This document shows, piece by piece, positions 25,366 through 33,655 of a stretch of 59,404 nt of DNA; position 1 is the stretch's first letter, and each line of letters opens with the position of its first letter. This stretch comes from an uncultured Eubacterium sp. (GTDB lineage Bacteria; Bacillota; Clostridia; Lachnospirales; Lachnospiraceae): contig CAKRGX010000013.1 in NCBI GenBank assembly GCA_934338065.1, positions 1 to 59,404 on the forward strand, read 5' to 3'. The position numbers and the translations under genes were made by a program. Below the pieces are notes generated by a model. It was not told where the DNA came from, made no database searches, and saw only the letters and a program-made list of their open reading frames with translations.

Positions 25366-26274
25366 ATGAACGAATTAAAAGCTCATATTGAAAAATTAAA
25401 AAAAGAAAAAAATGCCGTAATACTGGCTCACTACTATGTACATGATGAAGTCCAGGAGGTTGCTGATTATATTGGTGACTCCTTTTACTTAAGTAAGATA
25501 GCTACAACGGTAGACGCCGACACTATTGTTTTTTGCGGGGTGTCTTTCATGGGTGAAAGTGCCAAGATTCTTAATCCACAAAAAACCGTTCTTATGCCGG
25601 ATGACACCGCTGATTGTCCGATGGCTCATATGGCGGATATCGCCCGGATCGAATCTCTCCGGGAAGAATATCCTGATCTGGCAGTTGTATGTTATATTAA
25701 TTCAACAGCAGAGCTTAAATGTTACTCGGATGTATGCGTAACATCTTCTAATGCACTTAAAATTGTAAAAGCATTACCTAATAAACACATTTTCTTTATT
25801 CCAGACGAAAATCTGGGACGCTATATTGCTGCACAAGTGCCAGAAAAACATTTTATTTTCAATGATGGATTCTGCCATGTACACGCTGCCATTGATCCTT
25901 CCCAGGTAGAGGCGGCAAAAGCTGCGCATCCGGATGCTCTGTTTTTAGTCCATCCGGAATGCCGCCCTGCTGTCGTTTCGCTTGCTGACTTTGTCGGAAG
26001 TACATCCGAAATCATTGATTATGCTACGGCAAGTGATGCCACAGAATTCATCATTGGCACGGAACTGGGTGTTTTATATGAATTAAAACAAAAGAATCCT
26101 GACAAGAAATTTTATTCCGCCGGTTCTGCACAGTGCTGCCCTAATATGAAAAAAATTTCTCTGGATAAAATCATTCACGTTTTGGAGACTGGTGAAAATA
26201 AAGTTGAAGTAGACAAGGCATTACGTGAGGCCAGCAATCTGCCACTGAATCGTATGTTAGAATTAGCCAAATAG
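25366..26274 (+). CDS. nadA: Quinolinate synthase A
   Basis: 302-aa NadA, a [4Fe-4S] enzyme that condenses iminoaspartate (from NadB) with dihydroxyacetone phosphate to quinolinate in de novo NAD synthesis. Family motifs: ILAHYYVHDEVQEVADYIGDS, then VFCGVSFMGESAKIL, a Cys in DDTADCPMA, LVHPECRP and SAQCCPNMK, giving the three cluster cysteines. ATG 25366 follows AAGGAA by about 10 nt; an upstream ATG at 25336 has no site and lies at the transcription start. It is the first gene of nadA-nadB-nadC-niaR, with 9 nt before nadB. Confidence 0.96.
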   Translation: MNELKAHIEKLKKEKNAVILAHYYVHDEVQEVADYIGDSFYLSKIATTVDADTIVFCGVSFMGESAKILNPQKTVLMPDDTADCPMAHMADIARIESLREEYPDLAVVCYINSTAELKCYSDVCVTSSNALKIVKALPNKHIFFIPDENLGRYIAAQVPEKHFIFNDGFCHVHAAIDPSQVEAAKAAHPDALFLVHPECRPAVVSLADFVGSTSEIIDYATASDATEFIIGTELGVLYELKQKNPDKKFYSAGSAQCCPNMKKISLDKIIHVLETGENKVEVDKALREASNLPLNRMLELAK

Positions 26275-26283
26275 GGGATTAAA

Positions 26284-27570
26284 ATGAATAATAAAACGGA
26301 TGTATTGATCGTGGGTAGCGGAGCAGCCGGACTATTCTGTGCGCTATGCCTCCCCACAAGCAAAAAAATAACAATTATTACCAAAGAGGATGCGGATCAA
26401 AGTGATTCCTTTCTCGCGCAGGGAGGAATCTGCGTTCTAAAATCAGAAGAAGACTATGAAAGCTATTATGAAGATACCATGCGCGCCGGTCATTATGAGA
26501 ACCGCAAACAATCTGTGGATCAAATGCTCCGCTCCTCACCTTCTATTATAAAAGAACTGGTAAACTATGGTGTTGAATTCGAAAAAGAAAACGATCATTT
26601 TCTCTTTACCAGAGAAGGCGGACATTCCGATTCCCGCATTTTATTTCACAAGGATGTTACCGGTCGTGAAATCACAAGTAAACTGCTGGCAAGAGTCAGA
26701 GAACGGGACAATATTACTATAGAAGAGCATACTACCATGTTGGATCTTTTGGAAAAGGAAAATCAATGTCTGGGAATTATAAAAAGAAATGACAAGGGAC
26801 ATATTACCCCCCTTCCGGCAGACACAACGATCCTCGCGTGCGGTGGAGTTGGCGGGTTGTACCATCATTCAACAAATTATCCTCACATTACAGGAGATGC
26901 GATTGCATTGGCACTTAAGCATAACATCCGCCTGGAACACGTGGGTTATGTACAAATCCACCCTACAACACTATATTCCAAAACTCCCGGCAGACGTTTT
27001 CTCATCTCAGAATCGGTACGTGGCGAGGGTGCCATACTGCTTGACAAAAATGGCAACCGTTTTGTCGATGAATTACTGCCGCGTGACCGCCTGACCGCTG
27101 CCGTAAGAGAGCAAATGGCAAAAGACAATACCGAATATGTCTGGCTTTCCATGTCTCCTATCCCGGAAGAGATCATTCGCGGACATTTTCCTAATATATA
27201 CCAGCGCTGTCTTGAAGAAGGTTATGACTGTACAAAAGAGCCAATTCCTGTTGTACCAGCACAGCATTATTTTATGGGAGGTATCTGGGTCGATCAGGAC
27301 AGCCACACTTCCATGAAAAATCTGTATGCGGTGGGAGAAACAAGCTGTAACGGCGTGCATGGACGCAACCGGCTTGCCAGCAACTCATTGTTAGAAAGTC
27401 TGGTTTTTGCCAGACAGGCTGCTGAATGCATAAGCAAAAAGGGCTTAGACGCACCTTTTCAGTCACCTGATATACCGAATCTTTCCCTATACGAAAATAC
27501 AACCGAACTGCTAAACGATTATCACAAACAAGTTCGTAATAAAATAGAAAGCGAGGAAACAAATTTATGA
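26284..27570 (+). CDS. nadB: L-aspartate oxidase (short form)
   Basis: 428-aa FAD-dependent oxidase that turns L-aspartate into iminoaspartate for NadA. The FAD-binding N-terminus is DVLIVGSGAAGLFCALCL, followed by the SFLAQGGI loop, GGHSDSRILF, the flavin segment SESVRGEGAILLD, and the C-terminal NLYAVGETSCNGVHGRNRLASNSLLE. It is about 100 residues shorter than typical NadB because most of the C-terminal helical domain is missing, while the catalytic and FAD motifs are intact. Its stop overlaps the nadC start (ATGA). In an anaerobe the electron acceptor is probably fumarate rather than O2 (inference). Confidence 0.94.
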   Translation: MNNKTDVLIVGSGAAGLFCALCLPTSKKITIITKEDADQSDSFLAQGGICVLKSEEDYESYYEDTMRAGHYENRKQSVDQMLRSSPSIIKELVNYGVEFEKENDHFLFTREGGHSDSRILFHKDVTGREITSKLLARVRERDNITIEEHTTMLDLLEKENQCLGIIKRNDKGHITPLPADTTILACGGVGGLYHHSTNYPHITGDAIALALKHNIRLEHVGYVQIHPTTLYSKTPGRRFLISESVRGEGAILLDKNGNRFVDELLPRDRLTAAVREQMAKDNTEYVWLSMSPIPEEIIRGHFPNIYQRCLEEGYDCTKEPIPVVPAQHYFMGGIWVDQDSHTSMKNLYAVGETSCNGVHGRNRLASNSLLESLVFARQAAECISKKGLDAPFQSPDIPNLSLYENTTELLNDYHKQVRNKIESEETNL

Positions 27571-28421
27571 ATATAATTACCATGAAGCTGTCGGTGGACG
27601 AACTGATTCGTCAGGCACTGGCAGAAGATATCACCAGTGAGGACATCACAACCAACGCAGTTATGCATGAATACCAAAAGGGAGAGGTACAGCTTATTGC
27701 TAAAGAAGATGGTATCATTGCCGGTCTTGGTGTCTTTGAACGTGTCTTCCACCTTCTCGATCCTGATACAGAAGTAACCTTCAACTGCAAAGATGGTGAC
27801 AAGGTAACGAACGGACAGCATATGGCAACCGTCACCGGTGATATCCGCGTTCTCCTCTCTGGTGAACGTACTGCTCTCAATTATCTGCAGCGTATGAGCG
27901 GAATCGCAACCTATACAAATAGTATAGCTCAATTATTGAAAAATTCTAAAACTAAGCTTCTTGATACACGAAAGACGACACCTAATAACCGTATTTTCGA
28001 AAAATACGCTGTCAAGGCAGGCGGTGGATATAATCACAGATATAATCTATCCGATGGTGTGCTTTTAAAAGATAACCATATCGGTGCCGCAGGAAGCGTA
28101 ACACGTGCTGTCCAAATGGCAAAAGATTATGCACCTTTTGTACGGAAGATTGAAGTGGAAGTGGAAAATCTGGATATGGTACGCGAGGCAGTGGAGGCAG
28201 GTGCTGATATCATTATGCTGGACAACATGACACCGGAGCAGATGAGAGAGGCAATCACTTTGATTGATGGCCGTGCAGAAACCGAGTGTTCCGGCAACGT
28301 AACAAAAGAAAATGTTGCGAATCTCATTGATCTTGGCGTGGACTATATTTCAAGTGGAGCGCTGACACATTCCGCACCAATTCTTGACATCTCTCTCAAG
28401 AATCTGAAACCGATTGAATAG
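27567..28421 (+). CDS. nadC: Nicotinate-nucleotide pyrophosphorylase (carboxylating)
   Basis: 284-aa quinolinate phosphoribosyltransferase, which joins quinolinate and PRPP to give nicotinate mononucleotide with loss of CO2. Signatures: EDITSEDITT near the start, LSGERTALNYLQRMSGIAT, LLDTRKTTPNNR with the substrate-binding Arg/Lys, LKDNHIG, the barrel motif ADIIMLDNM and the terminal VDYISSGALTHS. GAGGAAAC lies just before the ATG, which overlaps the nadB stop by 4 nt. An internal ATG five codons on is a possible alternative. Confidence 0.96.
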   Translation: MNIITMKLSVDELIRQALAEDITSEDITTNAVMHEYQKGEVQLIAKEDGIIAGLGVFERVFHLLDPDTEVTFNCKDGDKVTNGQHMATVTGDIRVLLSGERTALNYLQRMSGIATYTNSIAQLLKNSKTKLLDTRKTTPNNRIFEKYAVKAGGGYNHRYNLSDGVLLKDNHIGAAGSVTRAVQMAKDYAPFVRKIEVEVENLDMVREAVEAGADIIMLDNMTPEQMREAITLIDGRAETECSGNVTKENVANLIDLGVDYISSGALTHSAPILDISLKNLKPIE

Positions 28422-28430
28422 GAGGTAATT

Positions 28431-28955
28431 ATGTCTGGAGAAGAACGACGAACCGGGATTATGAACTATCTGTCAAAGCAGGAGCTCCCCGTGTCGGGTA
28501 CTACACTTGCAAAAGAATTTGGTGTCAGCCGACAAGTCATCGTACAAGATATCGCACTGCTCCGCTCCTGCCATACCAATATTGTATCAACCAATCGAGG
28601 TTATATGCTCACAACAAGCGCTGCATCAGATTGCTCTTGTGTTTTCAAATGTCATCACAGCGATGAACAGGCAGAAGACGAACTCACTTGTATTGTGGAT
28701 CAGGGCGGAATTGTCGAAAACGTATTTGTGAATCATAAATTATATGGACGTATTCAGGCAGATATGCATATTCGTTCCCGACGTGATGTAAAAGAATTTA
28801 TGGAGGGCATACACAGTGGAAAATCCACCCTTTTAAAAAATGTCACTTCTGATTACCATTATCATACGGTTTCTGCTGAAAATGAAGACATTTTATCGGA
28901 TATCCGGAATGAACTGGCCAAGCGGAGTTATCTGGTCGCACCAAAGGAGGACTGA
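28431..28955 (+). CDS. niaR: NAD biosynthesis repressor NiaR (HTH + 3H domain)
   Basis: 174-aa transcription repressor. The N-terminal winged helix reads RRTGIMNYLSKQELPVSGTT followed by LAKEFGVSRQVIVQDIALLR. The C-terminal 3H domain (about 65-170) has the histidine-containing segments NHKLYGRIQADMHIRSR and SDYHYHTVSAENE that bind metal and nicotinate in this family. NiaR (YrxA) represses nad genes and niacin uptake when niacin is plentiful. AGGAGGT precedes the ATG 9 nt after nadC, so the repressor is co-transcribed with its likely targets and would autoregulate. Confidence 0.9.
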   Translation: MSGEERRTGIMNYLSKQELPVSGTTLAKEFGVSRQVIVQDIALLRSCHTNIVSTNRGYMLTTSAASDCSCVFKCHHSDEQAEDELTCIVDQGGIVENVFVNHKLYGRIQADMHIRSRRDVKEFMEGIHSGKSTLLKNVTSDYHYHTVSAENEDILSDIRNELAKRSYLVAPKED

Positions 28956-28963
28956 ATACTACT

Positions 28964-29353
28964 ATGTTAAAAGAAGGAATTTCTGGAAAATGTTCTGTCG
29001 TAGTCACAGAAAACAATTCTGCAAAAACGATTGGAAGCGGTACGCTGGATGTCTTTGCTACCCCTGCCATGATTGCTTTAATGGAAAAGACTGCATGGGA
29101 AAGTGTTGCTCCGTATTTATCAGAAGGAGAAGGTACGGTGGGAATTCATATAGATGCCACGCATGAAGCACCTACACCACTTGGTATGACGGTGACTTGT
29201 GAAAGCAGTCTCGTAAAGATCAATGGACGTCGCCTTGTATTTGAAGTGACAGCGTCTGACGAAACCGGTCTGATTGGGAAAGGAACTCATGAACGTTTCC
29301 TTATTAAAGAAAATAAATTTCAAAAGAAAGCAAATGAGAAAACACGAACTTGA
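28964..29353 (+). CDS. Hot-dog thioesterase, fluoroacetyl-CoA-thioesterase-like
   Basis: 129-aa single hot-dog-fold protein. The segment SGTLDVFATPAMIALMEKTAWE gives the catalytic Thr/Glu of FlK-type thioesterases. GTVGIHIDATHEAPTPLGM supplies the His, and LIGKGTHERFLI closes the fold. Most relatives are generic acyl-CoA thioesterases; true fluoroacetyl-CoA specificity is rare and not implied. It starts 8 nt after niaR (AAAGGAGG upstream), so it is the last gene of the nad transcript, with no known link to NAD. Its stop codon overlaps the -35 of the tyrS promoter. Confidence 0.85.
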   Translation: MLKEGISGKCSVVVTENNSAKTIGSGTLDVFATPAMIALMEKTAWESVAPYLSEGEGTVGIHIDATHEAPTPLGMTVTCESSLVKINGRRLVFEVTASDETGLIGKGTHERFLIKENKFQKKANEKTRT

Positions 29354-29378
29354 CAAAGCGGATTAATTATACTAAGAT
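29350..29378 (+). promoter_or_regulatory. Promoter of the T-box-tyrS transcript
   Basis: TTGACA (29350-29355), 17-nt spacer, TAAGAT (29373-29378). The -35 overlaps the TGA stop of the thioesterase gene. Confidence 0.75.
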
Positions 29379-29670
29379 ACCTTCATAGGCTTTGAAGGGA
29401 AGAAGTACGGATATCCGGACACCACAGAGAGCAGCCGGCCGGTGAGAGGCGCGGAACGTCAGTTATCCCGAATACATCCATGAGCCTCTATACTGAATGA
29501 TATATAGTCTGTGTAGGTATAGACGGTTTGGCATACGTTATCATGCCAGAGTATCCATATTCATCTATGTGTACTTGCTGAGGTAGTCGATGTGAGTCGA
29601 TTATAAAAAAAGGTGGTAACACGGGATTATACATCTCTCGTCCTTTATATAGGATGGGAGATTTTTTTTA
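29379..29670 (+). ncRNA. T-box leader specific for tRNA-Tyr
   Basis: A 5' leader that binds uncharged tRNA to allow read-through into tyrS. The specifier loop shows GAA-TAC-ATC, with the Tyr codon at 29473-29475, consistent with the downstream gene. The conserved T-box AAGGTGGTAACACGG lies at about 29610-29624; its TGGT pairs with an A-CCA 3' end. The terminator ATCTCTCGTCC/GGATGGGAGAT (29633-29662) with a T-run ends the leader. Confidence 0.92.
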
Positions 29671-29711
29671 TGACAAATATTACCCTATGGTAATAGAAAT
29701 GGAGGAAAACA

Positions 29712-30935
29712 ATGAACGTATATGACGAACTGGTAGCACGTGGGCTGATTGCTCAGGTAACAAATGAAGAAGAAATCCGGGATATGGTAAATAATGGTAA
29801 GGCAACCTTTTATATTGGTTTTGACCCAACGGCAGACAGTCTCCATGTAGGACACTTTATGGCACTGTGTCTTATGAAGCGCTTGCAGATGGCAGGTAAC
29901 AAACCAATTGCCCTTGTTGGTGGCGGTACTGCTATGATCGGCGATCCGTCCGGACGTACCGATCTGAGACAGATGATGACACCGGAGACCATACAGCACA
30001 ATGTAGACTGCTTTAAGAAACAAATGAGCCGTTTTATTGATTTCTCAGATGGAAAAGCAATCTTAGTCAATAACGCAGATTGGCTTATGAATTTAAATTA
30101 TATTGAAGTACTCCGTGATGTCGGTGCGCACTTTAGTGTAAATCGTATGTTAGCTGCTGAATGTTACAAACAACGTATGGAAAAAGGACTCAGTTTTCTG
30201 GAGTTTAACTACATGATCATGCAAAGCTATGACTTCTACAAACTGTTTCAGGATTATGGCTGCAATATGCAGTTTGGTGGTGACGATCAGTGGAGTAATA
30301 TGCTCGGCGGTACCGAACTGATCCGCCGCAAACTAGGCAAAGACGCCCATGCTATGACAATTACTCTTCTTCTGAATTCAGAAGGTAAAAAAATGGGTAA
30401 AACAGCAAAAGGTGCCGTATGGCTTGATCCGGAAAAGACTTCACCGTTTGAATTTTATCAGTACTGGAGAAATGTTGCCGATGATGATGTATTAAAATGT
30501 ATCCGTATGCTAACCTTCCTGCCTTTAGAAGAAATTGATAAGATGGATAACTGGGAGGGTGCACAGCTCAATCAGGCAAAAGAGATTCTTGCTTATGAAC
30601 TTACTAAACTGGTACATGGCGAAGAAGAAGCACAAAAAGCACAGGAAAGCGCTAAAGCACTCTTTAGCAGTGGAAATGCAGCCGATATGCCAACCGTTGA
30701 ACTAATGGCAGAGGATATGACAGATGGTACTATCGGTATATTAACCCTACTTGCAAAGTCCGGTATGGTTCCATCCAATTCAGAAGCCCGGCGCGCAGTA
30801 CAACAGGGTGGTGTTTCCATTGACGGGGAAAAAGTTTCGGATATCCATGCTGTAATCTCATCCAGCCAATTATCCGGTGACGGACTGGTATTGAAAAAAG
30901 GAAAAAAGAATTTCCGTAAAATGATTTTAAAATAA
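29712..30935 (+). CDS. tyrS: Tyrosyl-tRNA synthetase
   Basis: 407-aa class I synthetase charging tRNA-Tyr. The HIGH-type motif is [14 protein letters not shown] (about 37-50), the tyrosine pocket includes [14 protein letters not shown] and [12 protein letters not shown], and the KMSKS loop is KKMGKTAKG. The C-terminal S4-like RNA-binding domain is seen as [30 protein letters not shown] precedes the ATG. Expression is controlled by the Tyr T-box directly upstream. Confidence 0.97.
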   Translation: MNVYDELVARGLIAQVTNEEEIRDMVNNGKATFYIGFDPTADSLHVGHFMALCLMKRLQMAGNKPIALVGGGTAMIGDPSGRTDLRQMMTPETIQHNVDCFKKQMSRFIDFSDGKAILVNNADWLMNLNYIEVLRDVGAHFSVNRMLAAECYKQRMEKGLSFLEFNYMIMQSYDFYKLFQDYGCNMQFGGDDQWSNMLGGTELIRRKLGKDAHAMTITLLLNSEGKKMGKTAKGAVWLDPEKTSPFEFYQYWRNVADDDVLKCIRMLTFLPLEEIDKMDNWEGAQLNQAKEILAYELTKLVHGEEEAQKAQESAKALFSSGNAADMPTVELMAEDMTDGTIGILTLLAKSGMVPSNSEARRAVQQGGVSIDGEKVSDIHAVISSSQLSGDGLVLKKGKKNFRKMILK

Positions 30936-30938
30936 TAC

Positions 30939-30967
30939 TTGCAAATATGAGCCATACGTTGTAGAAT
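30939..30967 (+). promoter_or_regulatory. SigA-type promoter of tRNA-Pro
   Basis: TTGCAA (30939-30944), 17-nt spacer, TAGAAT (30962-30967), 12 nt before the tRNA. Confidence 0.75.
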
Positions 30968-30979
30968 ATATTCTGTTGG

Positions 30980-31053
30980 CGGCGTGTGGCTCAGCTTGGT
31001 AGAGCGCTTCGTTCGGGACGAAGAGGCCGCAGGTTCAAATCCTGTCACGCCGA
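30980..31053 (+). tRNA. tRNA-Pro (CGG)
   Basis: 74-nt cloverleaf: acceptor CGGCGTG/CACGCCG with discriminator A, D-stem GCTC/GAGC, anticodon stem CTTCG/CGAAG with loop TTCGGGA (anticodon CGG), T-stem GCAGG/CCTGT with TTCAAAT. The CCA end is not encoded. Confidence 0.96.
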
Positions 31054-31060
31054 TCACAAG

Positions 31061-31091
31061 AAGGGATCGTCTGACGGATGGTTCCTTTTTT
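31061..31091 (+). terminator. Terminator after tRNA-Pro
   Basis: AAGGGATCGTC pairs with GATGGTTCCTT through several G-U pairs, followed by TTTTTTA. Confidence 0.75.
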
Positions 31092-31131
31092 ATATTATCA
31101 ATCAATCTACCGCTCAAAAAACAGCAAATCT

Positions 31132-31160
31132 TTGACACGATTATCCCCTAAGATAACAAT
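31132..31160 (+). promoter_or_regulatory. Possible promoter of the L,D-transpeptidase gene
   Basis: TTGACA (31132-31137) with weak -10 candidates TAACAA or AACAAT at 16-17 nt. Only the -35 is convincing. Confidence 0.4.
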
Positions 31161-31178
31161 AGAAATGGAGGCATGAAA

Positions 31179-33344
31179 ATGAAACAAAAAAAACAGATAA
31201 GTAATTCCATCATCTGCCTGATAGCAGCCATGATTGTTACCATCATAACAGCCGCTATTCCGGTAAAGGCAGCCACTCCATCACCAGGACCAAGTGCAAG
31301 TCCATCCGTGGCTCCCTCTGCCAGTCCTTCGGCAGTTCCGACAGTAACACCACAGACAACTCCTTCTGCATCTTTGTCAACCAATCGTGCAGCCGGAACC
31401 GTGACGTATACCTTAAAAGGATTAACTTCCGCCGTAGGAACTGACATTTCCATTCAGGCTGTCAACGCAGCAACAAAAGCTGTCTGGAATAAAAAAATCA
31501 CACTTACGGAAGCAAACTGCAAACAAGGTGTTTTTACCGGGACTATTTCTCTGGAAGATCTAAAGTATGCATTTTCCAGATACACCATTACAGCAACAGT
31601 CAATAAAACAAAAATAACCGCAGGAACGGCAGATCTTAGTATTCACGCAAACAAAACGGCATTAAAAGTAAATGGCAATAGTGGTTCTGCTATCCGTTCC
31701 GCAGTTTTTACCTCCACAGGAGCATCCAATGATGTACTGGTTCCGGGAGCAGGCAACCAGCTATCCGTACAGATCTGGAACAAAGCACGTGCAGCTTCTA
31801 CCGCAGCCACAGTAGGTAATGCTGTCGCACTGGCCGGCTCACATACCTGGTCCATTGATGTTTCCAAGTGCGGAAATTATTATAATACCTGGTGTGCAAA
31901 AGTCATCGTTACGAACAGTAAATGGGCTGGCAGCTACACTCTGGCATCAACCGAATACAGCGTTGTACCGTCCTGCACCACTTTTAAGACAAAGAAATCG
32001 GCTTCTTTAGAAAAGAAAAAATCTTTTGCTATTGAATTGACCGGATTAAAAAATGTCTATGGCATACGCGGCGTAAACTTTGTTATAAAAAACAGCAGTG
32101 GCAAACAGGCTGCCACAATTGCCGGCACAAAGAAAAACGCAGACGGCAGTTACTTTTACTCAACGGTGTCTATGAAAAAACTCAACTACCAGCTTGCGTT
32201 ATACTCAATCGAAGCGGTTGTTGTAGACAACAATGGAAAAACATATACCTTGAAAACCAAGTCAGCCGTAGATCAACGTCTGAAAAAAGGTACACTATCC
32301 GTTACAAAAAAGAAAAATGCCAGCTGTAGTTATAAGATCAGTGGTGTATCCATACCAGGTAATGTTAAGAAAGTCGAATTTGTCATCTACCAGATCAAAT
32401 CGGGCAAGAAAAAGAAGATGGGAACCTTTAAAGCAAAGGCATCTTCTAACAAGAAAACGTATTCTGTCACAATCAGGAATAGCGCAAAGGGGAATTACCT
32501 TGTAAAAGCTTATGGGTATGCTGCCTGGGGATCGAAATATCTGCTTGCTAAGAAAAATTTCAAACTAAAGAAAAAGGATCTTGGCAAAAATGGATGGTTC
32601 TATGAAAAATATAATGGTAAAAAATACAAGTTCTACTATATCAACAATGAGAAGCAGATCGATCTGACCAAAATACTGAAACTGAAAAAAAGCAGTGCAT
32701 CAAACACAAACAACTTCTATATAGAAGTAAACCGTGCTGCATCTTCAGTAACAATTTATATGTATAATAAAAGAACAAAACAATATGACATTCCGGTTAA
32801 AACCTGCAGTGTATGTGTCGGACGCGACATCTCAACCAATGCAGGAACAAGCGGACTGCATGAGAATTCATCGTATACGCCTCTTGGCACATATTCCGTC
32901 TGTACCAATGGACAATCTGTAAAATACACAATGAAACCAATGTTAGAGCCTGATGGCAGCACCTGCTATGCACGCTGGACTACACACATAGTAGGAAATA
33001 TATATTTCCATTCGATTGCCGTTGGTTCACAATCCCATTACGCATTACCAGCCTACCGCTTTAATCTGCTTGGCTCACCAGCCTCTGCAGGATGTATCCG
33101 TATGGCTGTGGCAGATGCCAAATGGATCTATGATTACACTTCAACGGGCAATACCGTTAAGATTGTAAAAGGAAATTCAAAAAAAGCAGGCCCTCTGGGA
33201 AAAGCTCCTACAATTAAGGTCAAAGGAGGGATTAATTATGATCCTACCGATCCGGGGGTACCTAATTCAAGAAAGAAAAAAGATTATAAAGCAAAGAAAA
33301 TCAGCGGGTATATAACCAAGAATGGTAAAAAAGTAGGTTTTTAA
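31179..33344 (+). CDS. Secreted Ig-like repeat L,D-transpeptidase (YkuD)
   Basis: 721-aa exported cell-wall enzyme. After a signal peptide ending near VKAA comes a Pro/Ser/Ala/Thr-rich spacer (PSASPSVAPSASPSAVPTVTP), as used to cross peptidoglycan. Three or so Ig-like beta modules follow (about 65-455), very lysine-rich. The YkuD domain (about 510-660) has NFYIEVNRAASSVTIYMY, the catalytic-pocket His611 in IYFHSIAVG and the nucleophile Cys639 in SPASAGCIRM. It would make 3-3 cross-links or attach ligands to peptidoglycan. ATG 31179 lies 6 nt after GGAGG; the ATG at 31173 abuts it. A lysine-rich tail of about 60 residues follows the domain. Confidence 0.88.
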   Translation: MKQKKQISNSIICLIAAMIVTIITAAIPVKAATPSPGPSASPSVAPSASPSAVPTVTPQTTPSASLSTNRAAGTVTYTLKGLTSAVGTDISIQAVNAATKAVWNKKITLTEANCKQGVFTGTISLEDLKYAFSRYTITATVNKTKITAGTADLSIHANKTALKVNGNSGSAIRSAVFTSTGASNDVLVPGAGNQLSVQIWNKARAASTAATVGNAVALAGSHTWSIDVSKCGNYYNTWCAKVIVTNSKWAGSYTLASTEYSVVPSCTTFKTKKSASLEKKKSFAIELTGLKNVYGIRGVNFVIKNSSGKQAATIAGTKKNADGSYFYSTVSMKKLNYQLALYSIEAVVVDNNGKTYTLKTKSAVDQRLKKGTLSVTKKKNASCSYKISGVSIPGNVKKVEFVIYQIKSGKKKKMGTFKAKASSNKKTYSVTIRNSAKGNYLVKAYGYAAWGSKYLLAKKNFKLKKKDLGKNGWFYEKYNGKKYKFYYINNEKQIDLTKILKLKKSSASNTNNFYIEVNRAASSVTIYMYNKRTKQYDIPVKTCSVCVGRDISTNAGTSGLHENSSYTPLGTYSVCTNGQSVKYTMKPMLEPDGSTCYARWTTHIVGNIYFHSIAVGSQSHYALPAYRFNLLGSPASAGCIRMAVADAKWIYDYTSTGNTVKIVKGNSKKAGPLGKAPTIKVKGGINYDPTDPGVPNSRKKKDYKAKKISGYITKNGKKVGF

Positions 33345-33365
33345 AACCAGTATACTAATCTAATC

Positions 33366-33395
33366 AAGGGGCTGTCTCACAAAGACAGCCCCCTT
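33366..33395. terminator. Bidirectional terminator between the L,D-transpeptidase and rarA loci
   Basis: AAGGGGCTGTCT (33366-33377) pairs with AGACAGCCCC plus CTT (33383-33395), with T-rich DNA on the plus strand and A/T-rich flank on the minus strand. It separates two convergent units. Confidence 0.8.
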
Positions 33396-33396
33396 A

Positions 33397-33654
33397 TTAC
33401 AACCCATTTTTCTCTCTATCATGATCAATAAATAATTTAGCAAAACGGATATAGAGCCAGAACATGATCGGAAGCAGGATGGAAGCCCCAATGCACATTT
33501 TAAACAATTCCGGTGCCTTTGGTGATGTAGTAAGTGCTGCCACTAATGTTACCAGATACAATAACAACAGCAAAGCAACACCAATCATTGCTGCTATTCT
33601 TTGTCCTTTTGTATAAGAACTTCTAAATTCTTTGTTTTCTTCTTTCTCTTTCAT
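33397..33654 (-). CDS. Small two-helix membrane protein
   Basis: 85-aa protein of unknown function. A charged N-terminus (MKEKEENKEFRSSYTKGQR) precedes two hydrophobic helices (IAAMIGVALLLLLYLVTLVA and MCIGASILLPIMFWLYIRFA) and a charged tail. ATG 33654 follows GGAG by 7 nt and starts 1 nt after the rarA stop, so it is coupled to rarA. Upstream in-frame ATGs overlap that Shine-Dalgarno sequence. Confidence 0.7.
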   Translation of the reverse strand: MKEKEENKEFRSSYTKGQRIAAMIGVALLLLLYLVTLVAALTTSPKAPELFKMCIGASILLPIMFWLYIRFAKLFIDHDREKNGL

Positions 33655-33655
33655 A

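Noticed and set aside
28964..29353. Calling the thioesterase a fluoroacetate-resistance enzyme
   Set aside because: The fold and catalytic pattern fit the FlK family broadly, but nothing supports specificity for fluoroacetyl-CoA.
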